A DNA stretch of 64,000 nt from Candidatus Anammoxibacter sp. (GCA_021777055.1 JAIQZO010000042.1:62001-126000); one strand, 5' to 3'. Shown: positions 17,043 to 26,750, counted from the stretch's first letter. Made by a program: numbers and translations. Notes: generated by a model not told the origin, from the letters alone.

Positions 17043-17975
17043 ATGAATTTGACAAAAAAAATCACACCAAGGAGATATCTTTGGATTTTCATTATATCCT
17101 CATTGCTATTTACCCTCTTTATTACTATCGTTTCATTTAAAAGCCTGTTTTTTGATCAGTTGTTTGGTTTTCAGTCACTATATAAACACCAACTGGACAA
17201 ATTATCCAGTCAAGATGAAATTGAGACTGTTTTTGTAGGTGATAGTTCCCTTGGCAATCTTATTGACGCAGAGTTGTTCAGCTCTTTATCGTCAAATAAA
17301 ACTATAAATCTTGCATTAACCGGTTTTTATGGTTACGCAGGATCATATAATATGTTAAAAAGAGCAATAGCGAACAAGAAGAATAGAATAAAGAATGTTG
17401 TCCTTCTTCAATCTATTGATGCAATGAAAAGACCAATCTCTTTTGATGGTTACATATTGACCTTAAGTTCATTAGACGATTTTATGGAACTTAAACCAAA
17501 TGAGATGATAAACATGATCAAGGCTTTTTATACCCTCACGTTATCTCCTGGCAACCTGACATCAATAATAAAACACTATTTGGGGTTGAGTTTATACAAA
17601 TATCCCATTGAAAATGATTATATTAAACAAGATAGTAAGATGCAGACGAACCAAGATCCCGCACCCATTACAATGTCATCAGAAATGGGCAAGACAGCAT
17701 TTCTTTTAAGGATTATCAGGTTTTGCAATGCAAACAACATCAACCTCATATATGCGCATGGCCCCATTTGGAGACAAATAGGAGAGAAATCATCAGATTA
17801 TATTAACACCATAAATGAGATACTCTCTGCTACTGGTGTTAAATTAATCAAAGAAGTTGTATTTATTGATAATAAAGATATTGGTGATAGCGGGGATCAC
17901 GTCACACCAAACAAGAAAAGCAGTTTTACAGAAAAATATTTTCGATTACTTAAACCTTTGTTAATTGAAATATAG
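17043..17975 (+). CDS. Membrane-anchored SGNH-like partner of the MBOAT protein
   Basis: This 310-residue protein has one N-terminal membrane helix (about residues 13-34) and then a periplasmic domain. VFVGDSSLGNLID at about residues 63-75 matches the GDS block of SGNH hydrolases, and GDSGDHVTPN near the C-terminus supplies a plausible Asp-x-x-His. By analogy with AlgJ/AlgX and DltD it would finish transfer of the acyl group to a polymer. The family assignment rests on these motifs and on the MBOAT neighbour. Confidence 0.65.
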   Translation: MNLTKKITPRRYLWIFIISSLLFTLFITIVSFKSLFFDQLFGFQSLYKHQLDKLSSQDEIETVFVGDSSLGNLIDAELFSSLSSNKTINLALTGFYGYAGSYNMLKRAIANKKNRIKNVVLLQSIDAMKRPISFDGYILTLSSLDDFMELKPNEMINMIKAFYTLTLSPGNLTSIIKHYLGLSLYKYPIENDYIKQDSKMQTNQDPAPITMSSEMGKTAFLLRIIRFCNANNINLIYAHGPIWRQIGEKSSDYINTINEILSATGVKLIKEVVFIDNKDIGDSGDHVTPNKKSSFTEKYFRLLKPLLIEI

Positions 17976-17990
17976 GCCTATGACCATCAT

Positions 17991-18026
17991 TGCCTAAATT
18001 GCCTAAATTGCCTAAATTGCCTAAAA
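17991..18026. repeat. Four tandem copies of a 9-bp repeat
   Basis: TGCCTAAAT is repeated at 17991, 18000 and 18009, with a fourth TGCCTAAAA at 18018. The array lies just after the SGNH-like gene and runs into a hairpin whose right arm ends in TTTAGGCA, the complement of the repeat unit. Confidence 0.9.
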
Positions 18027-18030
18027 TGAG

Positions 18031-18085
18031 CTAAAGTTATAGAAGTTTTTTTATTATTAATAAAAAACAAGACTACTAACTTTAG
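18031..18085. terminator. Nested hairpin after the acyltransferase pair
   Basis: CTAAAGTTA (18031-18039) pairs with TAACTTTAG (18077-18085), and inside it GTTTTTTTAT pairs with ATAAAAAAC. The T-rich inner arm and the location between two co-directional genes would allow a terminator, but the absence of a clear G+C stem with a U tract makes this uncertain. Confidence 0.4.
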
Positions 18086-18195
18086 GCACTCAATGTGAGT
18101 ACACATATGTGCTAAGCAAATAATTAACTGGACAACACTGGTCTATGACTTCTATTTACACTTGTATACATACCATTAAATAATATTTAAATAAC

Positions 18196-18894
18196 GTGAA
18201 GAAATTCTTAAAAAAAATAATTTATTGTAAAACCATAGCGAAATTACATGTATATGTAAGACTCTTTATCTTGCAAAAAGCGTATGAAGGACTTGGAAAA
18301 TATGCTGCGGTGCTTGAAGAAGGAGTACATCCAAAACATCGCCTAACGAAGTATCATCAATTCTTTGTGGACAATGTTGAACCTAACGATGTTATACTTG
18401 ATATTGGATGTGGAAATGGCTTGCTGGCGCTTGATATAGCACAAAAAGCAAAGAAAGTTGTTGGTCTAGACCTGAATAGCACTAACATAGAATTGGCTGA
18501 AAAGGGGCGAAAACAACAGGGTTATAACAATGTGGTTTTTAGGTTGGAAGACGCTACAAAAATCGAATCGGATCGTAAGTTCGACAAGATTGTCCTTTCT
18601 AATGTATTGGAGCATTTAAAAGACAGGAAATCATTCTTGAATAGAATCAAAAAATTATCACCGGTGTTGCTGGTGCGCGTTCCAATGATAGACAGAGACT
18701 GGTTAACTTTATACAAAAAAGAGTTAGGTCTGGAATATAGGTTAGATAGATCACACTATATTGAATATACAGTTAAAAGTCTGGAGACAGAGCTTAAAGA
18801 GGCAGGTTTCATATTGATGCACTTCACTGTACAATTTGGAGAGTTGTGGGGAGTTGTTCAAGCATTGGCAAAGGCAGAACCACGGGAGACATAA
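18196..18894 (+). CDS. Class I SAM-dependent methyltransferase
   Basis: In this 232-residue protein, motif I VILDIGCGNGLLALDIAQKA lies at about residues 66-85, followed by VVGLDLNSTNIELAEKG, LEDATKI and KIVLSNVLEHLKDRKSF, a canonical Methyltransf_11/25 core. The first 40 residues form a basic helix. The start is GTG at 18196, with no visible Shine-Dalgarno and no better in-frame ATG. A short ACAGAGT/ACTCTGT hairpin follows the stop. It is a third methyltransferase in the island; the acceptor is unknown. Confidence 0.75.
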   Translation: MKKFLKKIIYCKTIAKLHVYVRLFILQKAYEGLGKYAAVLEEGVHPKHRLTKYHQFFVDNVEPNDVILDIGCGNGLLALDIAQKAKKVVGLDLNSTNIELAEKGRKQQGYNNVVFRLEDATKIESDRKFDKIVLSNVLEHLKDRKSFLNRIKKLSPVLLVRVPMIDRDWLTLYKKELGLEYRLDRSHYIEYTVKSLETELKEAGFILMHFTVQFGELWGVVQALAKAEPRET

Positions 18895-19041
18895 CAAGAA
18901 CTCACACAGAGTAATGACTCTGTACATTTTATTTATAGGTTCAACGTTCATGGGTTAGGAGGTTCAAAGGTTTATAGAAGAGAGGTTTATCATACGGATA
19001 CAGGTTAAATAGTTGATTGATAAATTCAGACAGGAGACTGT

Positions 19042-19431
19042 ATGAGAATAGATCGATTTGAGGATATTGATGCGTGGAAGTTAGCCCGAGAACTAACTAA
19101 TAAAATCTATGCTCTGACAAAGAAAGGCAATTTTGCACGGGATTTCGGTTTAAAAAAACAGATTCAAGATGCGGCCGGATCATCTATGCACAATATTGCA
19201 GAAGGATTTGATTCTGAAACTACCCCAGAATTTGTTCGTTTTCTTCGGTATGCAAAACGATCTTGCACCGAAGTACAAAGTGAGCTTTATGTGGCATTGG
19301 ATCAACAGTATATAACGAAATCTGAGTTTCAAAATGTTTATGATCATTCCAGCCGTACCAGAGCAACTATTCGTGGTTTCATAAAATATCTAATGGCATA
19401 CAATAAAGATCAACAAAATATGAAAACGTAG
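19042..19431 (+). CDS. Four-helix-bundle protein (23S rRNA intervening-sequence type)
   Basis: This 129-residue protein matches the family: FEDIDAWKLARELTNKIY (helix 1), FGLKKQIQDAAGSSMHNIAE, then GF and a third helix with FLRYAKRSCTEVQSEL. These proteins were first found inside 23S rRNA intervening sequences but are widespread as free-standing genes of unknown role. AGGAG precedes the ATG. It is the only intact member here, whereas repeat family 1 seems to carry C-terminal relics of relatives. Confidence 0.9.
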   Translation: MRIDRFEDIDAWKLARELTNKIYALTKKGNFARDFGLKKQIQDAAGSSMHNIAEGFDSETTPEFVRFLRYAKRSCTEVQSELYVALDQQYITKSEFQNVYDHSSRTRATIRGFIKYLMAYNKDQQNMKT

Positions 19432-19524
19432 AACCCTGAACGCAGAACCCAGAATGCGGATAAAAGCCTTGAACCTGGTTTTGGATTTAACCGAAGAGCA
19501 GTTGAAACCCATAGGAGGGAGATA

Positions 19525-21627
19525 TTGAAAAATATTTGGCACAGCTATGGACAGTATAAGAATTATGGAATAATATTCCTGGTTTTTTATCTCTCTTTTC
19601 TTCTATTTACCCCTTTAGGCCCATTTAACAACTGGATATCACCAGAGGAACATACAGGGTATTATTCAATAACGAAAATAGATCCAGGTGACGATGCAGG
19701 GTATTATGCCTATTTGCGTTCAACGTTTTTTGACAAGGATGTTGATTTTTTCAATGAAAAATGGTATTGGCATCACGATAGAATAACAGATACAGGCTAT
19801 GCCATCAATCACTGGGCCATAGGGTCTGCAATATTATGGCTCCCATTCTTCTTTCTTGGTCATGTTATTGCATATATTTATAACATATTTGGGTATAACG
19901 TTACTCTAGATGGGTATTCTTTTCCGTATCACACAATGACGGCGATAGGCTCAAGTGTGTATGTATTCCTAGGGTTAATCTTATCATACAAATTTCTGTT
20001 AAACTTCTTCTCAAAAAAAGCCTCCATCATTGCAACATTAAGCGTATTTCTATCAACTCCCATTCTATTTCATACCTTTATCAGGCAGCGAGGAGCCCAT
20101 ACCGGAGAGTTTTTCCTAATAGTTGCCACTGTTTACCTATGGTATTGTTGTAGAAAAAAACATAATGAAATTCTATTATATGTTTTATTAGGCATTCTTT
20201 CGGGACTTCTGTTTATTGTCAGGTATGATAGGGCAATATTTCTGACAATTCCATTGTTAGATTACTTAATACAGGGAATTACTCACCTGAGAAATAATAA
20301 ATGGAAGGAATTATTGTTATTACTACGGAATATATCACTGGCAGCAACAACATTTATTATTGTCTCCCTATCCCAATTTGTTATATGGAAAATCTTGTTT
20401 GGTATCCCGGTTCCAGGTTCTCATTTATATCTCTTTGATGTAACATTTACAAATATTATCACCAAGCTTAAAGGCTTGTTTTTTGGTAGTGATTGGGGTG
20501 TTTTTCTGCAGGAGCCTATTTGGATCGTTGGATTAGCAGGTTTATTCATTTTTTCACTAAAACAAAAATATTTAGTATGCCTTTTCTGGTTATGCATAGT
20601 TTTAGTCATATTTGTTGATATTTTTATTGCACCGTCCATCTCTTCTTATGGAAAAAGGTATTTACTCTGTTGTAATTTATTTATAACTTTTGGCGTAGCG
20701 TCTTTGCTTGATTACATCAAAAGAAAAAGAGATTTCATTATACTCGTCGCGTTTTCATTGGCTTTAATCTTTTGGCAATATATTGAGCTAATCCAGTTTA
20801 AAATAACGTTGTCTTATAGTGACCCTAATTACATGGCAAATGCGATTAAAAATATACCTACAATATTTTTTGATCGCCAGGATTTCTTACTGAGATCTAC
20901 ATCATTTTTTCATCTGCTATTTATGAGTGACATCCAACTGGAAAATTATCTTGATTGGTTTTATATCATATTATTACCTTTACTGATGATGTTTATAGCT
21001 TTCTTGTTACTTTTCTTTCTAGCAAAAATATTTTATATAATTAAGAATCCCACACAATTAAACAAAATGGTGACAACTGCTTTGGTTGCTATTTTGGTTT
21101 GTTTTTTTATTGCGGTTGATGTCATGGCGTTTTATATGAACAAGACAAAAGATGAGACAGAGATGTTTACACGATACAAAGAGGCAGCCTTATCAAGGAT
21201 AAAGAGAGGAGAAAATGATGCGGCTATGGAGTATATAATTAATGCTAGCAAATATAAGGATGATGATCATGATCTACATTATTTATTAGGGGAACTCTAT
21301 TTAAGCAAAGGCTTGTTTGAACAATCTTACGACCAGCTTCAGCATGCAGTTGGTATAAAGAATAATAGTATTGACGCACACTTTGCGCTCGGTAAGGTTC
21401 TATATAAAAAAGGAGATTTAACCCATTCAGAAGTTGAATTTCAGAAAGTAATCTCTTTATCCCCTGATCATGCGGACGCAATTAGAAATATAGGTATTAT
21501 TCAATATGACCAGGGTAGACATTCCAAATCAGTTATCAATTTAGAAAAATATTTGACTATTCATCCCAACGTAGATGATGCAGACAAGATTAAAGATTTA
21601 ATTAAATTGATGACTTTAAAGAAATAG
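19525..21627 (+). CDS. GT39-like integral membrane glycosyltransferase with C-terminal TPRs
   Basis: This 700-residue protein has about ten or more membrane helices. The first periplasmic loop carries DPGDDAGYY at about residues 53-61, where GT-C enzymes have their acidic catalytic residues. After the last membrane helix (about residue 540) come three or four tetratricopeptide repeats (HDLHYLLGELYLSKGLFEQS, then DAHFALGKVLYKKGDL). Enzymes of this class use polyprenyl-linked sugars on the outer face of the inner membrane. AGGAGGG directly upstream fixes a TTG start at 19525. Confidence 0.75.
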   Translation: MKNIWHSYGQYKNYGIIFLVFYLSFLLFTPLGPFNNWISPEEHTGYYSITKIDPGDDAGYYAYLRSTFFDKDVDFFNEKWYWHHDRITDTGYAINHWAIGSAILWLPFFFLGHVIAYIYNIFGYNVTLDGYSFPYHTMTAIGSSVYVFLGLILSYKFLLNFFSKKASIIATLSVFLSTPILFHTFIRQRGAHTGEFFLIVATVYLWYCCRKKHNEILLYVLLGILSGLLFIVRYDRAIFLTIPLLDYLIQGITHLRNNKWKELLLLLRNISLAATTFIIVSLSQFVIWKILFGIPVPGSHLYLFDVTFTNIITKLKGLFFGSDWGVFLQEPIWIVGLAGLFIFSLKQKYLVCLFWLCIVLVIFVDIFIAPSISSYGKRYLLCCNLFITFGVASLLDYIKRKRDFIILVAFSLALIFWQYIELIQFKITLSYSDPNYMANAIKNIPTIFFDRQDFLLRSTSFFHLLFMSDIQLENYLDWFYIILLPLLMMFIAFLLLFFLAKIFYIIKNPTQLNKMVTTALVAILVCFFIAVDVMAFYMNKTKDETEMFTRYKEAALSRIKRGENDAAMEYIINASKYKDDDHDLHYLLGELYLSKGLFEQSYDQLQHAVGIKNNSIDAHFALGKVLYKKGDLTHSEVEFQKVISLSPDHADAIRNIGIIQYDQGRHSKSVINLEKYLTIHPNVDDADKIKDLIKLMTLKK

Positions 21628-21689
21628 TTTACGACTGTGTCTCTCTACTGCATAATAGAACTTTGATATGTTCAAATTGTTTTCAGAAA

Positions 21690-22030
21690 CCAGCCCCTAT
21701 AGGGGCAAAAGAAGTTAGCCCACTGCGTTAGCTGTGGGTGTAGAATGATACCCTGGCGAATGTAGCCCCATCAGGGGCGACAGAAACGTTTTGTTACCAA
21801 GATATATTTTTCAAATTATTTAGCACATATCTTTCTGTCGCCCATAACTGGGCTACATTTACTTACAATTAGTTAGCCCATAGCTTACGCTATGGACTAA
21901 CTTCAAAAGTCCCATACGGGATTTTTGTTTTGTAGAAAACAATTTTCTCTGAAATCAATTTGAACTTACGAACTTTGCTTGTTAAACAAAATGGTAAAAT
22001 AACGATAAAAGCGGAGCGTGAAACGCTCCA
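21690..22030. repeat. Cluster of short G+C palindromes (REP-like)
   Basis: CCCCTATAGGGGC, TAGCCCCATCAGGGGC, a TAGCCCATAGCTTACGCTATGG-type stem and GGAGCGTGAAACGCTCC (22013-22029) follow one another in an otherwise gene-free 400-base gap. Similar palindromes occur at 58675-58880. The last hairpin lies 15 bases before the next start codon and could affect its translation. Confidence 0.7.
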
Positions 22031-22044
22031 TACGAAAGGTCTTC

Positions 22045-23175
22045 ATGAATAAGGAAAATAATTTAAAGACTAAAACCCTCGCCCTTTTTTTTACAGGCGG
22101 TGTTTCGTTAAAGATATGGGCTGATGTAGGGATGCTTGATCGTGAAATTGCAATATACAACCGGTTGAGCCCTTTCTTTAAAAAGATTTATCTGTTCTCT
22201 TATGGTACAGAGAGCGACTATCGTTATGTAGCAAAGTTGGCGAAGAATGTATTTATCGTCCCACGTCCGGCCTATTGGCCCAAAAGGATTTATTCACTCT
22301 TAATGCCTTTTATCCACTGGGAGCTGTTAAAAAATATCGATATCTTTAAAACAAACCAGATGCTAGGCTCATGGGCCGCAGCAATAGCAAAAATTATTTA
22401 CAGGAAAAAACTTGTTGTCCGAACCGGTTATGTATTGTCTATTAATAACAGTAAGGACAAAAATATAAATAAGATACTAGTTTATTTAATTGAGAAACTT
22501 GCTTACGCTTTTGCTGACAGCATCATTTTGACATCTAAAGAAGCATTAAACTACATTAAGCATAAATATAAACCAACTGCTCAATATATTTATGTTATAC
22601 CTAACTATATTGATACTAGGTTATTCTACTTTCAAAAAGATATAAAGAAACTTCCCGGAAGTATCTGTTTCGTCGGAAGACTATCAAACGAGAAAAACCT
22701 TATCTCTTTGCTTTCCAGTCTGGACAACCTTCCGTATCAACTAACTATTATAGGCAGTGGTGAACTACAAGACGAGCTGGAAAGGTTAAGCCATAAATTA
22801 TCTTTAAAAACACTATTTTTAGGCAATGTCCCAAATCCTCAGTTACCTGATATACTTAATAGACACGAAATGTTTATTCTCCCTTCTCTATATGAAGGGC
22901 TTCCAAAGGTTTTGTTAGAAGCTATGGCATGCGGACTACCAGTTATTGGTAGTAACGTAAATGGAATTAAAGAGATAATAAAAGACGGCCAGAATGGTAT
23001 TTTGTGCGAGCCTACGGTAAAATCCATTCGCAAGCAAATAGTATCGTTAATGGAAAGTCCTCAGGCGAAAATTACTCTTGGGAGAAATGCAAGGAAGAGT
23101 ATTGAAGATTATTACAGTTTAGACAAAGTGCTGGAACAGGAACTCGCGCTGTATAAAAAATTAATGAAAAAATAA
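22045..23175 (+). CDS. Glycosyltransferase family 4
   Basis: This 376-residue protein has a typical GT4 C-terminal domain: ICFVGRLSNEKNLISLLSSL at about residues 209-228, TIIGSGEL, then the donor-binding LPSLYEGLPKVLLEAMACGL with the EGxPxxxLEA motif and PVIGSNVNGIKEII. A frame open to GTG 22018 would start inside a hairpin, and AAAGG before the ATG at 22045 favours that site. It is soluble or peripheral, acting on lipid-linked glycan intermediates at the cytoplasmic face. The sugar donor is not predictable. Confidence 0.9.
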   Translation: MNKENNLKTKTLALFFTGGVSLKIWADVGMLDREIAIYNRLSPFFKKIYLFSYGTESDYRYVAKLAKNVFIVPRPAYWPKRIYSLLMPFIHWELLKNIDIFKTNQMLGSWAAAIAKIIYRKKLVVRTGYVLSINNSKDKNINKILVYLIEKLAYAFADSIILTSKEALNYIKHKYKPTAQYIYVIPNYIDTRLFYFQKDIKKLPGSICFVGRLSNEKNLISLLSSLDNLPYQLTIIGSGELQDELERLSHKLSLKTLFLGNVPNPQLPDILNRHEMFILPSLYEGLPKVLLEAMACGLPVIGSNVNGIKEIIKDGQNGILCEPTVKSIRKQIVSLMESPQAKITLGRNARKSIEDYYSLDKVLEQELALYKKLMKK

Positions 23176-23210
23176 ATGTAATAGTAGAATTAATGTAACT
23201 ACGACTCAAG

Positions 23211-23374
23211 GTGGTTAGGCTGAAGACTGAAGGTAAAAGCTTAAATGCGAAAAGCAAGAAGGCTGTAAGCATTTACCTTCAGCCTAGCAAACTAGAAATT
23301 ACATTATCAACTAAGTTTGTCAAATGGTTCGCTTACTTAAGCCTTCAGTCTTCAGCCTATTCACCTAATCAATT
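23211..23374. repeat. Repeat family 1, copy C (rearranged interior)
   Basis: TTAGGCTGAAGACTGAAGG at the left and GCCTTCAGTCTTCAGCCTA at the right are perfect opposite ends. The interior differs from copies B and D: it has an extra AAGGCTGTAAGCATTTACC stretch and a short ATTATCAACTAAGTTTGTC match. A 62-codon frame across it is not a real gene. Confidence 0.8.
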
Positions 23375-23410
23375 ACTTATTAATAACATAAAAAACTAAT
23401 AAAACTCAGA

Positions 23411-24412
23411 ATGAATCAAAGTAACAACACAATTGTTAGCGTAATAATGAGCGTTTACAACGGAGCCAGATACCTTCGCGATTCAATAGATAGCATCTTG
23501 CATCAAACATTTCAACACTTTGAATTGGTGATCATCAATGATGGGTCTACGGATGACACGGTTAAGATACTTGAAGAGATCAATGATCATAGAATTGTGT
23601 TACTAAACCAGGAAAATTTAGGTTTGACTAAGTCCTTGAATCGGGGTGCACGTATATCCAATGGTAAATACATTGCCAGACAGGATGCGGATGACATATC
23701 TTTGCCAAACAGGCTAGAACAACAAGTTAAATTTCTAAATGAAAACCCTGATATAGGTTTTGTTGGCGGCTCATATTTATTGATTGACGAAAACAGTTCT
23801 CAATTAAAGATTATTGAGGTAAAAAACAACCCTCCATTATTAAAAACTACACTCTTGAAGAGGAACATCTTTGCCCATGGATCTTGCATGTTCCGCAAGG
23901 ATTTATTTAATGATATAGGTGGCTACAGGGAAGAGTTCCGGTATGCACAAGATATTGACTTATGGTTACGCATGTCTGAGGTGGCGCTTCCTGGGTGGGT
24001 CGAGTCACCGCCTCTTTATAAACAACGGGTTCATCTTAATAGTGTGGGACGCGAAAAAAATAACTTGCAAAAGAAATTTGCAGAAACCGCTATGCAAGCC
24101 GCAGCAAAGAGGATTAATGGAACATCAGATCATGAACTAATTGCTGATTTAAAAGATTGTAAAGTTAACAACCATAAACGCTTCCAATCCTTAAGTAGTG
24201 AAACAGAAAAGCTACTATTGGAAAACAGGATATTGTTAACAAACGCAAAAGGCCATATCATAAGGAAAAACATCGTATTAAAGAAACAGAGTCTAGGTGA
24301 TTCAGCAAAAATGGATTTCCAGTTCTTCTTCCTTGCCATATTTCTCATTTCATACATACCACAAAATCTACGCATAAAAATAAGCAAAATTGTTGCGAAT
24401 ATATTCTCCTAA
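23411..24412 (+). CDS. Glycosyltransferase family 2
   Basis: In this 333-residue protein, the GT-A signature VSVIMSVYNGARYLRDSIDS lies at residues 9-28, followed by ELVIINDGSTDDT and the DxD-like RQDADDISLPNRL at about residues 93-105 for metal and nucleotide-sugar binding. A basic C-terminal helix ends in a hydrophobic stretch (FFFLAIFLISYIP) that could tether it to the membrane. It is the last recognisable glycosyltransferase of the polysaccharide island. The donor and acceptor are unknown. Confidence 0.9.
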   Translation: MNQSNNTIVSVIMSVYNGARYLRDSIDSILHQTFQHFELVIINDGSTDDTVKILEEINDHRIVLLNQENLGLTKSLNRGARISNGKYIARQDADDISLPNRLEQQVKFLNENPDIGFVGGSYLLIDENSSQLKIIEVKNNPPLLKTTLLKRNIFAHGSCMFRKDLFNDIGGYREEFRYAQDIDLWLRMSEVALPGWVESPPLYKQRVHLNSVGREKNNLQKKFAETAMQAAAKRINGTSDHELIADLKDCKVNNHKRFQSLSSETEKLLLENRILLTNAKGHIIRKNIVLKKQSLGDSAKMDFQFFFLAIFLISYIPQNLRIKISKIVANIFS

Positions 24413-24507
24413 AACCAACAATCTCAACTTAATAGTGTATAATATATATAGACACATTAAGCAATTTACCATTTTTTGCGCCTACTTTTCTTGAAGGAGG
24501 CAATGAA

Positions 24508-24609
24508 ATGTTAGAACTTGAGATATTTTTTATAATTGGTACATTAGCTTTAATATTCTTTACAGAATGGTTTATGCACCACGGAACACGCAAGCATAAA
24601 CACTCCTAA
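24508..24609 (+). CDS. Small single-span membrane protein, 33 aa
   Basis: A perfect AGGAGG (24495-24500) stands 7 bases before the ATG at 24508. The peptide begins MLELEIFFIIGTLALIFFTE, one membrane helix, and ends in a histidine- and lysine-rich tail (MHHGTRKHKHS). Translation signals, length and charge distribution make it a credible small protein, in the gap after the glycan island. Its function is unknown; the His-rich tail could bind metal, but that is speculation. Confidence 0.6.
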   Translation: MLELEIFFIIGTLALIFFTEWFMHHGTRKHKHS

Positions 24610-24859
24610 CTGGACACAAAACTAGAATAGGAAATATCAACTAACGTCCGTCTTGCGCGTTTTCAATTTACATGCATAACATTATAGGGAGTCTCTATAG
24701 ATATAATCGGGCAGAAAAACAGGTTTTGGCTTTATGATTAACTTTGATTCTAGGAACTATCCATCAAGAAATAACATTCAAAAGCAAGAAAGGCAGCAAC
24801 ATGACGAATATCTTTTTTGATAATCACAACAACCCTAAGATTTGAGACAACCTATTATC

Positions 24860-26719
24860 TTATTCCGACACAAAAAGCTTTCCGTAATTACTGGGGACAC
24901 GAACCATAGCCTCAGTTCTACCATGAGACAACTCAATCTTTTCCGGAGGTTGTCCTTCCTGACTGTTAAGCCGCTCAATCCAAGTTCGATCATTAGTAAA
25001 AGGAACATTTACCTCAATGTCCTGATGGCTGAAGTTCAGCAATACCATAACGGATGGGCTTGATGGGTTGTCCGGTTTTCGTTCATAAACAACCAGGCCT
25101 CGCCACAGATCAGAAATTGTGTTGAAAAAATATGAGTTTCTACTGCGCAGGGCTTGGAATTTGTGACGTAAAGATCCAAGCTTCCTATACAAATTTACCA
25201 ATTGACGACCAGACGGCTCATAAAAATAGTTCCAATGTAGAGGACGGGCAGCCAGTACACGGGAACCTCCATCGTCATGTTTGCCGTATATCTCGCCAAA
25301 TTCTTGTCCCTGCCACAACAATGGAATACCCTCTGCCGTCATTAGGGCTATTGCAAATGGTTGCAGGCGATACCAATGACTGCGATCTCTGTTAAACAGA
25401 TCGAACCCTCCATGATAAGGAGAGTGCTCTCCGCTAAGGATATACATGAGTCTGCTCTTGTCGTGGGACTCAATGAATTGGAATGGTGCTACAGGAAATC
25501 TGTCACCTTGAGCCTCGTTCACATACTCTCTTGGCCAGGGGTCTGTAAAATCAATTAACAATAGTTCATGAACAAAACTTTCCGAAACACTACCGGACTG
25601 TCGAACCATATGCTGCGCATTAAGCATTGGTTCCCAGCGTTTACTGAGAGTTGTGTAGGTTTCTTTAAGTACATCCTTAGGACGGGCAAGATATTCCGCA
25701 GCCTGAATAATGTAACTGTGATCACTGCCATGGAAACGGGGTATATTATTACTCTGCTGATAGGTTTCATACACTATGCGTGCATAACCATCTCCGGTGG
25801 GGCCGTCATAGATTCCTGGAACATAGTCGTATCGAAAACCGTCCATATGAAGTTCCTGTAGGAAATAAGTATTAACAGCCCGGAAATAATCGCGGGTAAA
25901 TTCCTTTTTGAAATCAGTACCAACCCCAAACATATCTTCCGCAAAAGGGCCGATCATGGGGTTCTCTTCTCCCGTCTGCCAGTAAACATGCCTGTAACAG
26001 AACTCTTCATGGGTATGGGCATAGACAGCATCATGTATTACTGCAATTTCATCTGAATGGCAGGCATCTACCAAGGCTTTAAGGCCTTCTTTACCGCCGT
26101 ACCGTTCTTCAATGGCAAAATAACTCAATGGCATGTATCCCCAACGGTATGGTTCGGGAACATTAGTAACGGGCATGAGTTCAATACAGTTGATGCCAAG
26201 ACCTTTAAGGTATGGGATCTTTTCTATTACTCCTTCAAAATTATGAGCAAAATCATCCACCATCATCTCGTATGCAATAATATCATCTAAGGCTGGCACA
26301 TGAAAACCGTTATCCTTCCACTGGTACGGAGAGACGGCAGGATATGCAAAGGAGGAGTGTGTGCCTGGGCCGCTTAAGGTTGCAAACGGATCGGCAAAGT
26401 ATGGCACCAGGACCTGGTCATGTCGCAATAGACGATAACGATATATATAGCGGCCTTTTTTACCCATATTACCTTTCTGCTCCAGTTGTGCAAGGCGGCC
26501 ATCATAAACCCAGAGGTCATATGGATTGCCATGATATTCCAGCTCCACAGATACCGCAGGTACTGCCGGGTCAAACTGATCCAGGATGTGAATGATATCA
26601 GCAAATAAGCTGTATCCCTTCTCCGGGGTGATGTTGGGCAAATAAATCCCTAAACAGAAAGAATCTTTTTGTGGTGCTCCCACATGGGCGCCAACCCGAC
26701 TTAAATCGATCATCCGCAT
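24860..26719 (-). CDS. Glycoside hydrolase family 13 (alpha-amylase superfamily) enzyme
   Basis: This 619-residue protein has a complete GH13 active site: the nucleophile Asp in DGFRYD (about residue 298), the acid Glu in IIQAAEYLARP (about 345) and the third Asp in FIESHD (about 417), with GLKALVDACHSDEIAVIHD as region I. About 140 N-terminal residues form a beta domain and about 90 close the C-terminus. The layout recalls branching enzymes and maltooligosyltrehalose trehalohydrolases. AGGAGGAG lies against the first ATG; the second ATG at 26713 has better spacing. It stands alone on this strand and may act on glycogen. Confidence 0.85.
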   Translation of the reverse strand: MRMIDLSRVGAHVGAPQKDSFCLGIYLPNITPEKGYSLFADIIHILDQFDPAVPAVSVELEYHGNPYDLWVYDGRLAQLEQKGNMGKKGRYIYRYRLLRHDQVLVPYFADPFATLSGPGTHSSFAYPAVSPYQWKDNGFHVPALDDIIAYEMMVDDFAHNFEGVIEKIPYLKGLGINCIELMPVTNVPEPYRWGYMPLSYFAIEERYGGKEGLKALVDACHSDEIAVIHDAVYAHTHEEFCYRHVYWQTGEENPMIGPFAEDMFGVGTDFKKEFTRDYFRAVNTYFLQELHMDGFRYDYVPGIYDGPTGDGYARIVYETYQQSNNIPRFHGSDHSYIIQAAEYLARPKDVLKETYTTLSKRWEPMLNAQHMVRQSGSVSESFVHELLLIDFTDPWPREYVNEAQGDRFPVAPFQFIESHDKSRLMYILSGEHSPYHGGFDLFNRDRSHWYRLQPFAIALMTAEGIPLLWQGQEFGEIYGKHDDGGSRVLAARPLHWNYFYEPSGRQLVNLYRKLGSLRHKFQALRSRNSYFFNTISDLWRGLVVYERKPDNPSSPSVMVLLNFSHQDIEVNVPFTNDRTWIERLNSQEGQPPEKIELSHGRTEAMVRVPSNYGKLFVSE

Positions 26720-26750
26720 CTCCTCCTTAAAAATTTAAAAACGGTAATAT

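Noticed and set aside
17991-18026. Short tandem array considered as a CRISPR remnant
   Set aside because: Units are only 9 bp without spacers, and no cas genes exist in the window.
23211-23399. 62-codon frame
   Set aside because: It consists almost entirely of repeat family 1.
24734-24820. 28-codon frame starting ATG
   Set aside because: Weak translation signal and no hydrophobic or conserved pattern, unlike the 33-codon gene just upstream.
26344-26595. 83-codon plus-strand frame and neighbouring short frames
   Set aside because: They are antisense to the GH13 gene and have no domain.
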